A stretch of DNA of 64,000 nt from Patiriisocius marinus (lineage in GTDB: Bacteria > Bacteroidota > Bacteroidia > Flavobacteriales > Flavobacteriaceae): NCBI RefSeq assembly GCF_008974325.1, contig NZ_BKCG01000008.1, forward strand, positions 62,001 through 126,000, read 5' to 3'. Under the pieces are notes generated by a model. That model was not told the origin of the DNA. It saw nothing but the letters and a program-made list of their open reading frames with translations, and did no database searches. Of this stretch, positions 18,683 to 26,048 are shown piece by piece. Each line of letters begins with the position of its first letter. The stretch's first letter is position 1. Made by a program: the position numbers and the translations under genes.

Positions 18683-18873
18683 GTTTTTTTCGAACAATAC
18701 ATTTAATCTATATTCGCCAAAACCACTAATTAGAATTTAGAGTAATTAGTATTTTTTTTTTAATAATAAATTAAGTTAAAGTATTATCTAAACATAACAT
18801 TTAGATTTTCAATAACAATAAAATATATCGAAGAGATACATAAAACAAAATGCACGTGAAATAGATCCCTACA
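18683..18873 (+). pseudogene. Decayed remnant of tsaE (promoter region and 3' end)
   Basis: 18683-18719 matches the region before tsaE (17130-17168): both have a T-run, then ACATTTAATC and ATATTCGC. 18829-18873 matches the end of tsaE (17557-17603): CGAAGAGATACATAAAAC against CGGAAGTAGAACAATAAAC, then TGCACGTGAAATAG against TGCCTGTGAAATAA and a shared ATCCCTACA. Some 280 bases of the tsaE body are missing between the two parts. This fixes the order of a former second tsaE copy. Confidence 0.75.
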
Positions 18874-18981
18874 GTAAATACACATTTTAGTAATTCTTCT
18901 AACAAAACAGGTTAAATTGTACGATTTTTAAGTTAAATAACTTAATAACTAAAAAAACCTGACAATATACGACGAAGAAAG

Positions 18982-19014
18982 TTGGTTAAAATTTATTTTT
19001 TCGCTATAGATTTG
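18982..19014 (+). promoter_or_regulatory. Promoter of lipoprotein/membrane pair, copy 2
   Basis: TTGG at 18982-18985, a 21-base spacer, TAGATTTG at 19007-19014; the downstream TAGTATAAAACTTACAAACC also matches copy 1. The elements are conserved although the bases between them have diverged. Confidence 0.7.
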
Positions 19015-19062
19015 TAGTATAAAACTTACAAACCTTAGTAGAAACTCACAAAAACCAAAATT

Positions 19063-19197
19063 ATGAAAGTATTTAAAAATGTATGTATTGTAGCGATTTT
19101 ATCAATGGGCTTATTCGCTTCTTGTACTCCAGAAAATCTTGAAAATGAACAACAAATCGACCCACATACCATCAAAGAAGTCCCTGCGAAAGGATAA
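19063..19197 (+). CDS. Small lipoprotein, copy 2
   Basis: A 44-residue precursor (MKVFKNVCIVAILSMGLFAS, then Cys21) whose mature part begins CTPENLENEQQID. Signal peptide, lipobox and the first eight mature residues equal copy 1, while the tail (PHTIKEVPAKG) differs. The last 53 bases overlap the copy 2 membrane gene in the +1 frame. Most changes relative to copy 1 keep the residue, a sign of selection on the protein. Function unknown. Confidence 0.8.
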   Translation: MKVFKNVCIVAILSMGLFASCTPENLENEQQIDPHTIKEVPAKG

Positions 19198-19672
19198 AAA
19201 AAGCCTTTTGTACGGTGGGATAATTGTTTTATTAATTGCAATTAGCCCATATTTCTTTTATGTATATGAAAGTTTCCCAAGTGATTCACAAACTTGGGAA
19301 ACTTCATTTTTTACAATAACTACGAGTTATGCTAATATTCAGGTATATTTTTGGTTTTTAACTGGAAAAATTGTTCCCATATACCTTCTATTGTTATGGT
19401 TTTTTACTTGTAAAAACTGGTGGCACTGGATCATTATGGCGCCATTATCTATTTATATATTTCAATTATGGTCTCTAGTAAACCAAAGTAGTAGTTTAGA
19501 CGAAGTAGAGATATACTATATGTTTCCTGTTATGCTTGTTTTAGTACCTTGTGTTTACCTAATAAGAGCTAAAATATTTAATAATATTCAAGGTAACGAT
19601 TTTGAAAAATTCGAAGAAGATTTAGGTAAAAAACGTTCTGTATGGGATCAAATTACTGATCTGTTTAGATAA
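19145..19672 (+). CDS. Four-helix membrane protein, copy 2
   Basis: A 175-residue paralogue of the protein at 17878-18405 with the same four helices and motifs: YESFP, WETSFFT, WFFTCKNWWHWII and LDEVEIYY, then the basic loop IRAKIFNN and a tail ending SVWDQITDLFR. I chose the ATG at 19145 because it matches the copy 1 start exactly in position relative to the lipoprotein gene (82 bases after its ATG); a TTG two codons earlier is less likely. The N-terminal tails of the two paralogues differ most, where they are also constrained by the overlapping lipoprotein frame. No recognised family. Confidence 0.8.
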   Translation: MNNKSTHIPSKKSLRKDKKSLLYGGIIVLLIAISPYFFYVYESFPSDSQTWETSFFTITTSYANIQVYFWFLTGKIVPIYLLLLWFFTCKNWWHWIIMAPLSIYIFQLWSLVNQSSSLDEVEIYYMFPVMLVLVPCVYLIRAKIFNNIQGNDFEKFEEDLGKKRSVWDQITDLFR

Positions 19673-19753
19673 AAAATATCAATTGCATATCTAAAAAATC
19701 ATCTTTATTTAAAAAAAATAAATCCGTAACTTGGTGCTGTTAACACAACCACC

Positions 19754-20953
19754 ATGACAAAACCAACATCCCCTTTTACTGCAGCACAGTTATTACCTCA
19801 AGAAGAAATGCTAGAGGTTGCAAAAAAAAGAGGTGATCTATATATAGGCTTACCAAAAGAAACTTACTTTCAGGAAAAAAGAATCTGTTTAACTCCAGAT
19901 GCCGTTGCTGCTGTTGTAGCTAATGGCCATAAAGTTTTATTAGAATCTGGTGCAGGAGAAGAAGCAGGCTTTAGTGATAAAAATTATAGTGACGCTGGAG
20001 CACAAATCACCAACGATACAAAAAAAGTTTTTGGTTGCCCTATGATTTTAAAAGTGGAGCCGCCTACAATGGATGAACTTGAAATGATGAATCCAAAAAC
20101 GGTTCTTATTTCAGCACTTCAATTAAAAACACGTCAAAAAAGTTATTTCCAAGCATTAAAACGTAAAAAAATAACCGCATTAGCATTTGAATTTATTAAA
20201 GATGAAGATCACTCATACCCTGCTGTAAAAGCACTTAGTGAAATAGCAGGAACAGCTTCCGTATTAATTGCAGCTGAGTTAATGGTGAATGCAAAAAAAG
20301 GTAAAGGACTTCTCTTCGGAAATATTAGCGGTGTACCACCAGTTGAAGTTGTAGTTATAGGCGCTGGGACTGTAGGACAATTTGCCATTAGATCTGCTAT
20401 GGGATTAGGAGCTAACGTTAAAGTATTTGACAGCTCCATAACTAGACTCCGCAAATTGCAATCTAATTTAGGCTGTACTTTATACACCTCTACTATCCAA
20501 CCAAAAAACCTTTTAAAATCTTTAAGACGATGCGATGTAGCTATTGGCGCTGTTCGAGGGGATAATCGATCTCCTATTATAGTTAGCGAACAAATGGTAG
20601 AAAAAATGAAAGAAGGAGCTGTAATTATTGATGTAAGTGTCGACATGGGAGGTTGTTTTGAAACTACCGAAATGACAAGTCACGATAAACCTACACATAT
20701 TAAACACGGTGTTATTCATTATGGAGTTCCTAATATTCCGGCAAGATACCCTAGAACAGCCTCAATATCAATAAGTAATATATTTACACCTTACTTACTT
20801 GAAATAGCTGAATGCGGAGGTGTAGAACAAGCTATACGTTATGACCCAGGTCTCGCAAATGGTTTGTATTTTTACCGAGGAATTTTAACAAGTAAATCTA
20901 TTAGTGATTGGTTCGATTTACCACACAGTGATATTAACTTGTTGATGTTTTAA
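19754..20953 (+). CDS. ald: Alanine dehydrogenase family protein
   Basis: A 399-residue member of the alanine dehydrogenase / transhydrogenase alpha family, which couples NAD(H) to oxidative deamination of L-alanine to pyruvate. The Rossmann motif VIGAGTVGQFA is at 201-211 and a Lys in ILKVEPP (K100) matches the pyruvate-binding lysine. The position of the catalytic histidine of classical Ald (in the TYLHLA motif) appears to be Gln123 (ISALQLKTR), so the substrate may differ. There is an N-terminal extension of about 28 residues. The start ATG at 19754 is preceded by the conserved TAACTTGGTGCTGTTA stretch also seen in the remnant at 18443. A hypothetical gene follows after 12 bases. Confidence 0.8.
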   Translation: MTKPTSPFTAAQLLPQEEMLEVAKKRGDLYIGLPKETYFQEKRICLTPDAVAAVVANGHKVLLESGAGEEAGFSDKNYSDAGAQITNDTKKVFGCPMILKVEPPTMDELEMMNPKTVLISALQLKTRQKSYFQALKRKKITALAFEFIKDEDHSYPAVKALSEIAGTASVLIAAELMVNAKKGKGLLFGNISGVPPVEVVVIGAGTVGQFAIRSAMGLGANVKVFDSSITRLRKLQSNLGCTLYTSTIQPKNLLKSLRRCDVAIGAVRGDNRSPIIVSEQMVEKMKEGAVIIDVSVDMGGCFETTEMTSHDKPTHIKHGVIHYGVPNIPARYPRTASISISNIFTPYLLEIAECGGVEQAIRYDPGLANGLYFYRGILTSKSISDWFDLPHSDINLLMF

Positions 20954-20965
20954 AAATACTACTTA

Positions 20966-21340
20966 ATGAATATAGCTAAACGTTTTGTTTTTTTCGGATT
21001 TGGATTTGTTATTGGACTTATCTTACTATTCTTCTTTTTAGGAGGAAAAAAGACAGGTTGCGATTATGGCCCAGAAGCAAGAGTTTTAAAAAACATTAGA
21101 ATAAAGCCTAAAAGTTATAGCGAAGAGGCGCTAAAAACTTTAGCAATTAACGGATGGGATTCTACGGTAATAAACATCGCATTAAAAAAAGGTGATGTCT
21201 TGTTTTCAGAAGGTAATCGCGAATTAGATTCCTGTAAACAATATGTAATAGAACATACTTATAAGGAAAAACCTTTTAAAATGCTAATTGAAAACTGTGA
21301 CTCAATAGCTAAAATACTTACCGTAGAAAGCTCAAATTAA
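20966..21340 (+). CDS. Hypothetical single-pass membrane protein
   Basis: A 124-residue protein with one N-terminal hydrophobic helix (about 8-26, FGFGFVIGLILLFFFLGG) followed by a basic patch and a soluble domain of mixed helices and strands (RVLKNIRIKPKSYSEEAL...). It has conserved-looking cysteines at about 32, 91 and 111. It follows ald by 12 bases and is probably in its operon. I do not recognise the family. Confidence 0.65.
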   Translation: MNIAKRFVFFGFGFVIGLILLFFFLGGKKTGCDYGPEARVLKNIRIKPKSYSEEALKTLAINGWDSTVINIALKKGDVLFSEGNRELDSCKQYVIEHTYKEKPFKMLIENCDSIAKILTVESSN

Positions 21341-21345
21341 GCAAC

Positions 21346-22518
21346 TTATATTTTTCTACGCGCTTTTTCTTTTTTCAATAATGTAAGCTCTCTACTTGTT
21401 TGACCCGCAACCGAAGTATTTTCTTCAGCACGTCTAATCAAATACGGCATAACATCTTTTACAGGCCCAAAAGGCATATATTTGGCAACATTATAGCCCA
21501 CTTGAGCCATATTGTAACTAATATGGTCACTCATACCATACAATTGGCCAAACCAAATTCTTTCGTCATTTTTAAACAACCCCTTTTCCTTAATAATTTC
21601 CATCGCTAGATAATTACTAGCTTCATTATGAGTTCCTACAAAAATTGAAATATCCTCTAGATTATCAAGAATATAATTCATCACTTCGTTAAAGTTGTCG
21701 TCTGTAGCTTGTTTACTCTCACAAATAGGCGATGGATACCCTTTTTCTTTAGCGCGGTCATTTTCTTTTTCCATGTAAGCACCACGTACCACTTTAAAAC
21801 CTAATTTATAACCTCCAGCAATAGCTTTCTGATGTTGTTCTTTTAAATAATCTAAACGATCCCAACGATAGCACTGTAAAGTATTATAAACAATAGCCTT
21901 CTTTTTATTGTACTTAGCCATCATTTGCTCACACAAATCATCAGCCGCATCTTGCATCCAGCTTTCTTCTCCATCAATCAACAAAGCAATATCTGAAGCT
22001 AATCCTGTTGAACAAACAGTATCAAAACGCTTCACTATTCTATCCCACTCTTCTTTTTCAGCTTCAGATAAAGACTCTTTTTCTGTGACTTTTTGCCATA
22101 TTTTAAAACGCCCAAAACCAGTAGGTTTAAAAACCGAAAATGGCATTGCATCTTTATGGTCAGCAAATTTTGTCAAGTTAACAACCATTTCCATAGTAGC
22201 ATCAAAATGAGACTCGTCCTCTTTGCCTTCAACTGAATAATCTAAAACTGAATGTACTCCCGCAGTATAAAGGCTATCAACCACAGGCATACAATCCTGC
22301 TCATTAACGCCTCCACAAAAATGATCGAACACAGTAGAACGTATCAAACCTTCTACTGGCAAATGCATATTTAATGCAAATTTGGTTGCTGCTGTTCCTA
22401 TGCGAACCAACGGCTCTTTTGAAATCATCTTAAAAAGAAAATATGCGCGTTCAAGCTCGCTATCACTTTTTAAAGAAAAAGCAATTTCAGTATTATCAAA
22501 AAGAGTATTCGATACCAT
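21346..22518 (-). CDS. Proline dehydrogenase
   Basis: A 390-residue FAD enzyme of the proline dehydrogenase (PutA N-terminal domain, PRODH) family, which oxidises proline to pyrroline-5-carboxylate and passes electrons to the respiratory chain. The TIM-barrel motifs are present: KVVRGAYMEKE, FVGTHNE and QLYGMSD, and the C-terminal YNVAKYMPFGPV and YLIRRAEENTS, whose two Arg residues bind the proline carboxylate. A longer frame opens at 22542, but the -7 box at 22540-22547 overlaps it, so I chose the ATG at 22518 (MVSNTLFDN). The gene is monofunctional, with no aldehyde dehydrogenase part. It is divergent from aroB. Confidence 0.93.
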   Translation of the reverse strand: MVSNTLFDNTEIAFSLKSDSELERAYFLFKMISKEPLVRIGTAATKFALNMHLPVEGLIRSTVFDHFCGGVNEQDCMPVVDSLYTAGVHSVLDYSVEGKEDESHFDATMEMVVNLTKFADHKDAMPFSVFKPTGFGRFKIWQKVTEKESLSEAEKEEWDRIVKRFDTVCSTGLASDIALLIDGEESWMQDAADDLCEQMMAKYNKKKAIVYNTLQCYRWDRLDYLKEQHQKAIAGGYKLGFKVVRGAYMEKENDRAKEKGYPSPICESKQATDDNFNEVMNYILDNLEDISIFVGTHNEASNYLAMEIIKEKGLFKNDERIWFGQLYGMSDHISYNMAQVGYNVAKYMPFGPVKDVMPYLIRRAEENTSVAGQTSRELTLLKKEKARRKI

Positions 22519-22539
22519 ATAATATATAATTGAGTATCG

Positions 22540-22573
22540 CAAATATAAATAGTTTTAGGTGCGTTAAAAACAA
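22540..22573 (-). promoter_or_regulatory. Promoter of proline dehydrogenase
   Basis: Minus strand: TTG at 22573-22571, 23-base spacer, TATATTTG at 22547-22540. It places the transcript start about 15 bases before the ATG at 22518. Confidence 0.55.
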
Positions 22574-22582
22574 GAAATCCTC

Positions 22583-22590
22583 TAAATTTG
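22583..22590 (+). promoter_or_regulatory. Candidate -7 box for aroB
   Basis: TAAATTTG on the plus strand, about 78 bases before the aroB ATG, back to back with the proline dehydrogenase promoter. No TTG at the right distance. Confidence 0.3.
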
Positions 22591-22668
22591 ACTTCGGAAA
22601 CATTAAATAATTAACCTATTGGTATTCAAGATTAACCATCCATAAATCAATAAAATTTCGGTTATAAA

Positions 22669-23739
22669 ATGAAATACATCATTAAAGAAAAAGGATCTGT
22701 TTATTGTAATGGAAATGTGTGGCAAAAACTTCAAGAGCTTTTGGATGATTTAAATCCCACAAAAATTTTTATACTCACTGACGAGAACACATCTAAATAT
22801 TGTTTAAAACATGTCTTGCAACATATTAATTTTAACAATCCTCCACTACAATTAACTGTACCCGCTGGAGAACATTATAAAACTATCGAAACTTGCTTAA
22901 AACTCTGGGAAGATCTTTCTGAAAAAGGTGCTGACCGAAGTAGTTTATTGATCAGCTTAGGTGGTGGAATGATAACTGATCTAGGTGGATTTGTTGCCTC
23001 TACTTTTAAACGTGGTATATCATTTATAAATATACCAACCTCAATGCTTGCTATGGTTGATGCATCTATTGGAGGCAAAAACGGTGTTGATTTAGGTGTT
23101 TTAAAAAATCAAGTTGGTGTTATTAATAATGCCCACTCAGTTATTATTGACACTCACTTTTTAAAAACACTCCCTTCTAACGAATTAACTTCTGGCTATG
23201 CCGAAATGCTCAAACATGGTCTTATTTATTCTAAAGATTATTGGGAATCCTTGAAAAGTTTTGATGTTGAAAATGTTCCAGCTACTGAAGAAGCTATTTG
23301 GAAATCAATTCAGATTAAGAATGAAATTGTAACCGTAGACCCAACTGAGCAAAATGAGCGTAAAGCATTAAATTTTGGGCATACTTTAGGTCACGCAATC
23401 GAATCGTATTGCCTAGAACATAACGAAAAAACTACACTTTTACATGGCGAAGCAATTGCCATTGGAATGATATTAACCTGTTATATTTCTAAGGAGCTAC
23501 TACAATTCCCTCTTTTAGATTGCAAAGAGGTTTCAAGCGTAATTTTAAAACATTTTCCTAAAGTTGAATTTTCAAATGAGGAAATAAATGCAATTATTGA
23601 GCTATTAAAGTATGATAAAAAGAATAAAAATGGTAATATCTACTTTGTACTTTTAAACGCTTTTGGCTCAATTAAAACAAATTGCATTGTTCGCAATGAA
23701 CTAATAAAAGAAGCATTCGATTTTTATAAAACTTTTTAA
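22669..23739 (+). CDS. aroB: 3-dehydroquinate synthase
   Basis: AroB converts DAHP to 3-dehydroquinate, step two of the shikimate pathway, with NAD and a divalent metal. The 356-residue protein has the NAD-binding SLGGGMITDLGGF, the TSMLAMVDASIGGKNGVDL block, metal-ligand His/Glu residues in SGYAEMLKHGL, FGHTLGHAIE and LLHGEAIAIGM. Length and motifs are standard. Its pathway partner aroQ lies far away at 62677-63093. The gene is divergent from proline dehydrogenase. Confidence 0.96.
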   Translation: MKYIIKEKGSVYCNGNVWQKLQELLDDLNPTKIFILTDENTSKYCLKHVLQHINFNNPPLQLTVPAGEHYKTIETCLKLWEDLSEKGADRSSLLISLGGGMITDLGGFVASTFKRGISFINIPTSMLAMVDASIGGKNGVDLGVLKNQVGVINNAHSVIIDTHFLKTLPSNELTSGYAEMLKHGLIYSKDYWESLKSFDVENVPATEEAIWKSIQIKNEIVTVDPTEQNERKALNFGHTLGHAIESYCLEHNEKTTLLHGEAIAIGMILTCYISKELLQFPLLDCKEVSSVILKHFPKVEFSNEEINAIIELLKYDKKNKNGNIYFVLLNAFGSIKTNCIVRNELIKEAFDFYKTF

Positions 23740-23820
23740 AAAAATCTTTTGTGTATTTGTTTTTTTACTAGCTTAGCTTAACGAACAAGCGCATGATTTT
23801 TAACGTAAAAGACTTTTCCT

Positions 23821-24153
23821 ATGAAACGAATCATAGTAGATTTTAAAAAATTGACTCCAGAAATACTTTCTCTTCTTGTAGAAAAATACCCCGATGGTTA
23901 CGACGATGACGCCGTAATAAGATTCAAAAATGCAAAAAACGAGACTGTTGAAGCTGTTGAAGTTAGAACAGACGATACTATTTATCTTGTAAAAGTTAGC
24001 ACTAAACTTGAAGTTTCAATGGCTAATTATGATGAAGATGATTATGATGACGATGAGCTAACTGACACGATTGCAGATATTGCAGACAAAAAATTTAAAG
24101 AAGCTGAGGAACTAGGTGAAGAAATGGATGATCCCGATGAAAATTTCGATTAA
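23821..24153 (+). CDS. Hypothetical acidic protein
   Basis: A 110-residue cytoplasmic protein. The first 65 residues form a compact alpha/beta domain (MKRIIVDFKKLTPEILSLL...); the rest is very acidic (EDDYDDDEL, then EELGEEMDDPDENFD). It is not similar to a family I can name. The gene has its own space of 80 bases after aroB and ends before a bidirectional terminator at 24181-24209. Confidence 0.7.
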   Translation: MKRIIVDFKKLTPEILSLLVEKYPDGYDDDAVIRFKNAKNETVEAVEVRTDDTIYLVKVSTKLEVSMANYDEDDYDDDELTDTIADIADKKFKEAEELGEEMDDPDENFD

Positions 24154-24180
24154 TAGTTAATCATTCACATTAAACAAAAA

Positions 24181-24209
24181 AAAAAGAGACCCATAAAAGG
24201 TCTCTTTTT
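24181..24209. terminator. Bidirectional terminator
   Basis: AAAAAGAGACC / GGTCTCTTTTT with a 7-nt loop, between convergent genes (acidic hypothetical and PfpI). A- and T-runs flank both sides, so it can serve both strands. Confidence 0.9.
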
Positions 24210-24227
24210 TTTAAATAAATTCTAAAA

Positions 24228-24776
24228 TTATACTCCTTGCATTTCGTGCTTACCTTCTTTAATCTCTTCAATCAATTTTGAATTAAATGCTGGTAAATCA
24301 TCTGGATTTCTACTTGTTACAAATCCGTTTTCACAAACTACTTCTTCATCAACCCAATTTGCTCCTGCATTTATTAAATCGTCTTTAATAGATGCAAATG
24401 AAGTCATTTTACGCCCTTTTACAACATCTGCTGAGATAAGTGTCCAAGGTGCATGACAAATTGCAGCTACAGGCTTGTGTTGCTTAAAAAAATCTCTAAC
24501 AAAAGTTAAAGCATCTTCGTTTCGTCTCAGCTTATCTGGATTAATAACGCCTCCAGGTAAAACTAAAGCATTGTAATCTGATGCAGAAACAGTATCAAGT
24601 GTTTCATTTACATCATATTCATTACTCCAATTTCCATCGCTCCACGATTTAATTTTTCCTTTTTGCTCACTCACAATATCGACAGTAAAACCTTCTGCTT
24701 CCATTGCTTTTTTTGGTGAAGATAGTTCTGATTCCTCAAATCCATTTGTTGCTAAAATTGCAATTCTCTTTTTCAT
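24228..24776 (-). CDS. DJ-1/PfpI family protein
   Basis: A 182-residue protein of the DJ-1/PfpI superfamily with the nucleophile elbow C107-H108 in AICHAPW and an acidic partner in GFEESEL (about 12-18). The region LVLPGGVINPDKLR marks the PfpI branch, whose members have been described as proteases, deglycases or stress chaperones. The true reaction cannot be fixed from sequence. It ends in the bidirectional terminator at 24181-24209. Confidence 0.88.
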   Translation of the reverse strand: MKKRIAILATNGFEESELSSPKKAMEAEGFTVDIVSEQKGKIKSWSDGNWSNEYDVNETLDTVSASDYNALVLPGGVINPDKLRRNEDALTFVRDFFKQHKPVAAICHAPWTLISADVVKGRKMTSFASIKDDLINAGANWVDEEVVCENGFVTSRNPDDLPAFNSKLIEEIKEGKHEMQGV

Positions 24777-24912
24777 AATCGTTCTATTTTTAATATTTGT
24801 TATACCCCAAAATTACTAATGAAGAGTGATAACCAAAAAGATTCGATTATAAGGTTTTACTAAAAATTGTTAAGGAAATTTAAAGACATACAATTAGATA
24901 AATTGTTTAAAA

Positions 24913-25431
24913 CTATTTAATATAGCGTTCTTTTAGAATATTACAGTGATGTATTTCGTGACCACTTATAATAAACCCTGCTGCCGCAACAGACAATGGT
25001 CCACCGCTTGCAGTTCCTTTATTAGTCATGACCTCGCTATTAAGAGAACTATAAAAATATATTGTTGCTGTTCTCGTAGCAATATATTCTTTAAGTAAGG
25101 AATCCATTGTTCTATCTGAAGCATTTGAGTTTAAAACAAAAACATCTTGATCAAATCCTGGAAGTACAGCATCTTGAGATCTAGCAAAAGTTAATGCTCT
25201 GTAAGCAAATACTCGCTCAGTGTCTATTAAGTGTAGTAAAATTTCCTTGGGAGTCCATTTACCTTCATCATATCTATAATCATAAATAGCTACAGGTAGA
25301 TCTTCGAAAAGTTTTGTTACGGATAACATTCCGTCACCAAGGGTTTCTAACAAATCAGTATTATCTGCTAGGGCTATATATTGTGAGTAATAGGGTAAGT
25401 AATCTGTTGATTGTAATTCTTCTTTTTTCAT
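24913..25431 (-). CDS. DinB-family four-helix metal-binding protein
   Basis: A 172-residue DinB/YfiT-like protein: a four-helix bundle with the three-histidine metal site H67 (LLHLIDTER), H158 and H162 (GHEIHH). Related proteins are thiol-dependent transferases or stress-induced proteins. Its promoter overlaps the terminator of the regulator gene upstream (25456-25493). Confidence 0.88.
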   Translation of the reverse strand: MKKEELQSTDYLPYYSQYIALADNTDLLETLGDGMLSVTKLFEDLPVAIYDYRYDEGKWTPKEILLHLIDTERVFAYRALTFARSQDAVLPGFDQDVFVLNSNASDRTMDSLLKEYIATRTATIYFYSSLNSEVMTNKGTASGGPLSVAAAGFIISGHEIHHCNILKERYIK

Positions 25432-25455
25432 GTGCTGTTAGTTGAGAGTTTTTCT

Positions 25456-25486
25456 CAAATATAAAAAACCACTTACCCGAAAGCAA
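25456..25486 (-). promoter_or_regulatory. Promoter of the dinB-like gene
   Basis: Minus strand: TTG at 25486-25484, 20-base spacer, TATATTTG at 25463-25456, 25 bases before the ATG. The TTG lies within the stem of the preceding terminator. Confidence 0.6.
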
Positions 25487-25493
25487 GTGGTTT
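25466..25493 (-). terminator. Terminator after the Lrp/AsnC gene
   Basis: AAACCACTT / AAGTGGTTT stem with a 10-nt loop, then TTTTTTAT on the minus strand. Confidence 0.8.
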
Positions 25494-25515
25494 AAATTAT
25501 AGATAAAAAAAGTTA

Positions 25516-25992
25516 TTAAAAAGCTCTAAATATAGAATGCATTAAGCGCTTTTTATCATTAATACTTTCTTCTAATGATATCATTGTTTCAGTTCTAGTA
25601 ACTCCCTCAATATCATCTATTAAATAGATAATCTCCTTTGCATGTGAGGTGTCTTTTGCACGAATTTTACAGAAAATATTAAACTTCCCTGTTGTGACGT
25701 GTGCAACTGTTACAAACGGTATTTCGTTTATTCTTTCTAAAACAAATTGGGTTTGAGAGGTTTTTTGAAGATATATACCAACGTAAGCAATAAAAGAATA
25801 CCCTAGTTTTTTATAATCCAATTTTAATGAAGATCCTGTAATAATCCCAGCTTCTTCCATTTTCTTAACTCTTACATGAACTGTACCGGCAGAAATACCA
25901 TGTTTCTTAGCGATATCAGTAAATGGAGTTCTCGTATTTTCAATAAGCATATCTAGGATGCTCTGGTCTGTTGTATCTAATTTAAATTTCAT
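25516..25992 (-). CDS. Lrp/AsnC-family transcriptional regulator
   Basis: A 158-residue regulator. It has an N-terminal winged helix-turn-helix (about 8-55: DTTDQSILDML..., FTDIAKKHGISAGTVHVRVKKMEEAG) and a C-terminal RAM ligand-binding domain (about 65-150), as in feast/famine regulators that bind amino acids and control their metabolism. A longer frame starts with GTG at 26007, but a TACTTTTG -7 box lies at 26007-26014, so I chose ATG at 25992. Possible targets nearby are the proline dehydrogenase or the M14 peptidase genes, but no shared operator was seen. Confidence 0.9.
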   Translation of the reverse strand: MKFKLDTTDQSILDMLIENTRTPFTDIAKKHGISAGTVHVRVKKMEEAGIITGSSLKLDYKKLGYSFIAYVGIYLQKTSQTQFVLERINEIPFVTVAHVTTGKFNIFCKIRAKDTSHAKEIIYLIDDIEGVTRTETMISLEESINDKKRLMHSIFRAF

Positions 25993-26006
25993 CTTATATT
26001 TTGTCA

Positions 26007-26014
26007 CAAAAGTA
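26007..26014 (-). promoter_or_regulatory. -7 box of the Lrp/AsnC gene
   Basis: Minus-strand TACTTTTG, 14 bases before the ATG at 25992. It overlaps the alternative GTG start and so argues against it. Confidence 0.4.
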
Positions 26015-26048
26015 CTGCACTTTTAATAATATATTGTAAGAAATACTA

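Noticed and set aside
20209-20646. A 145-codon minus-strand frame inside ald.
   Set aside because: Antisense to a conserved Rossmann enzyme; no supporting feature.
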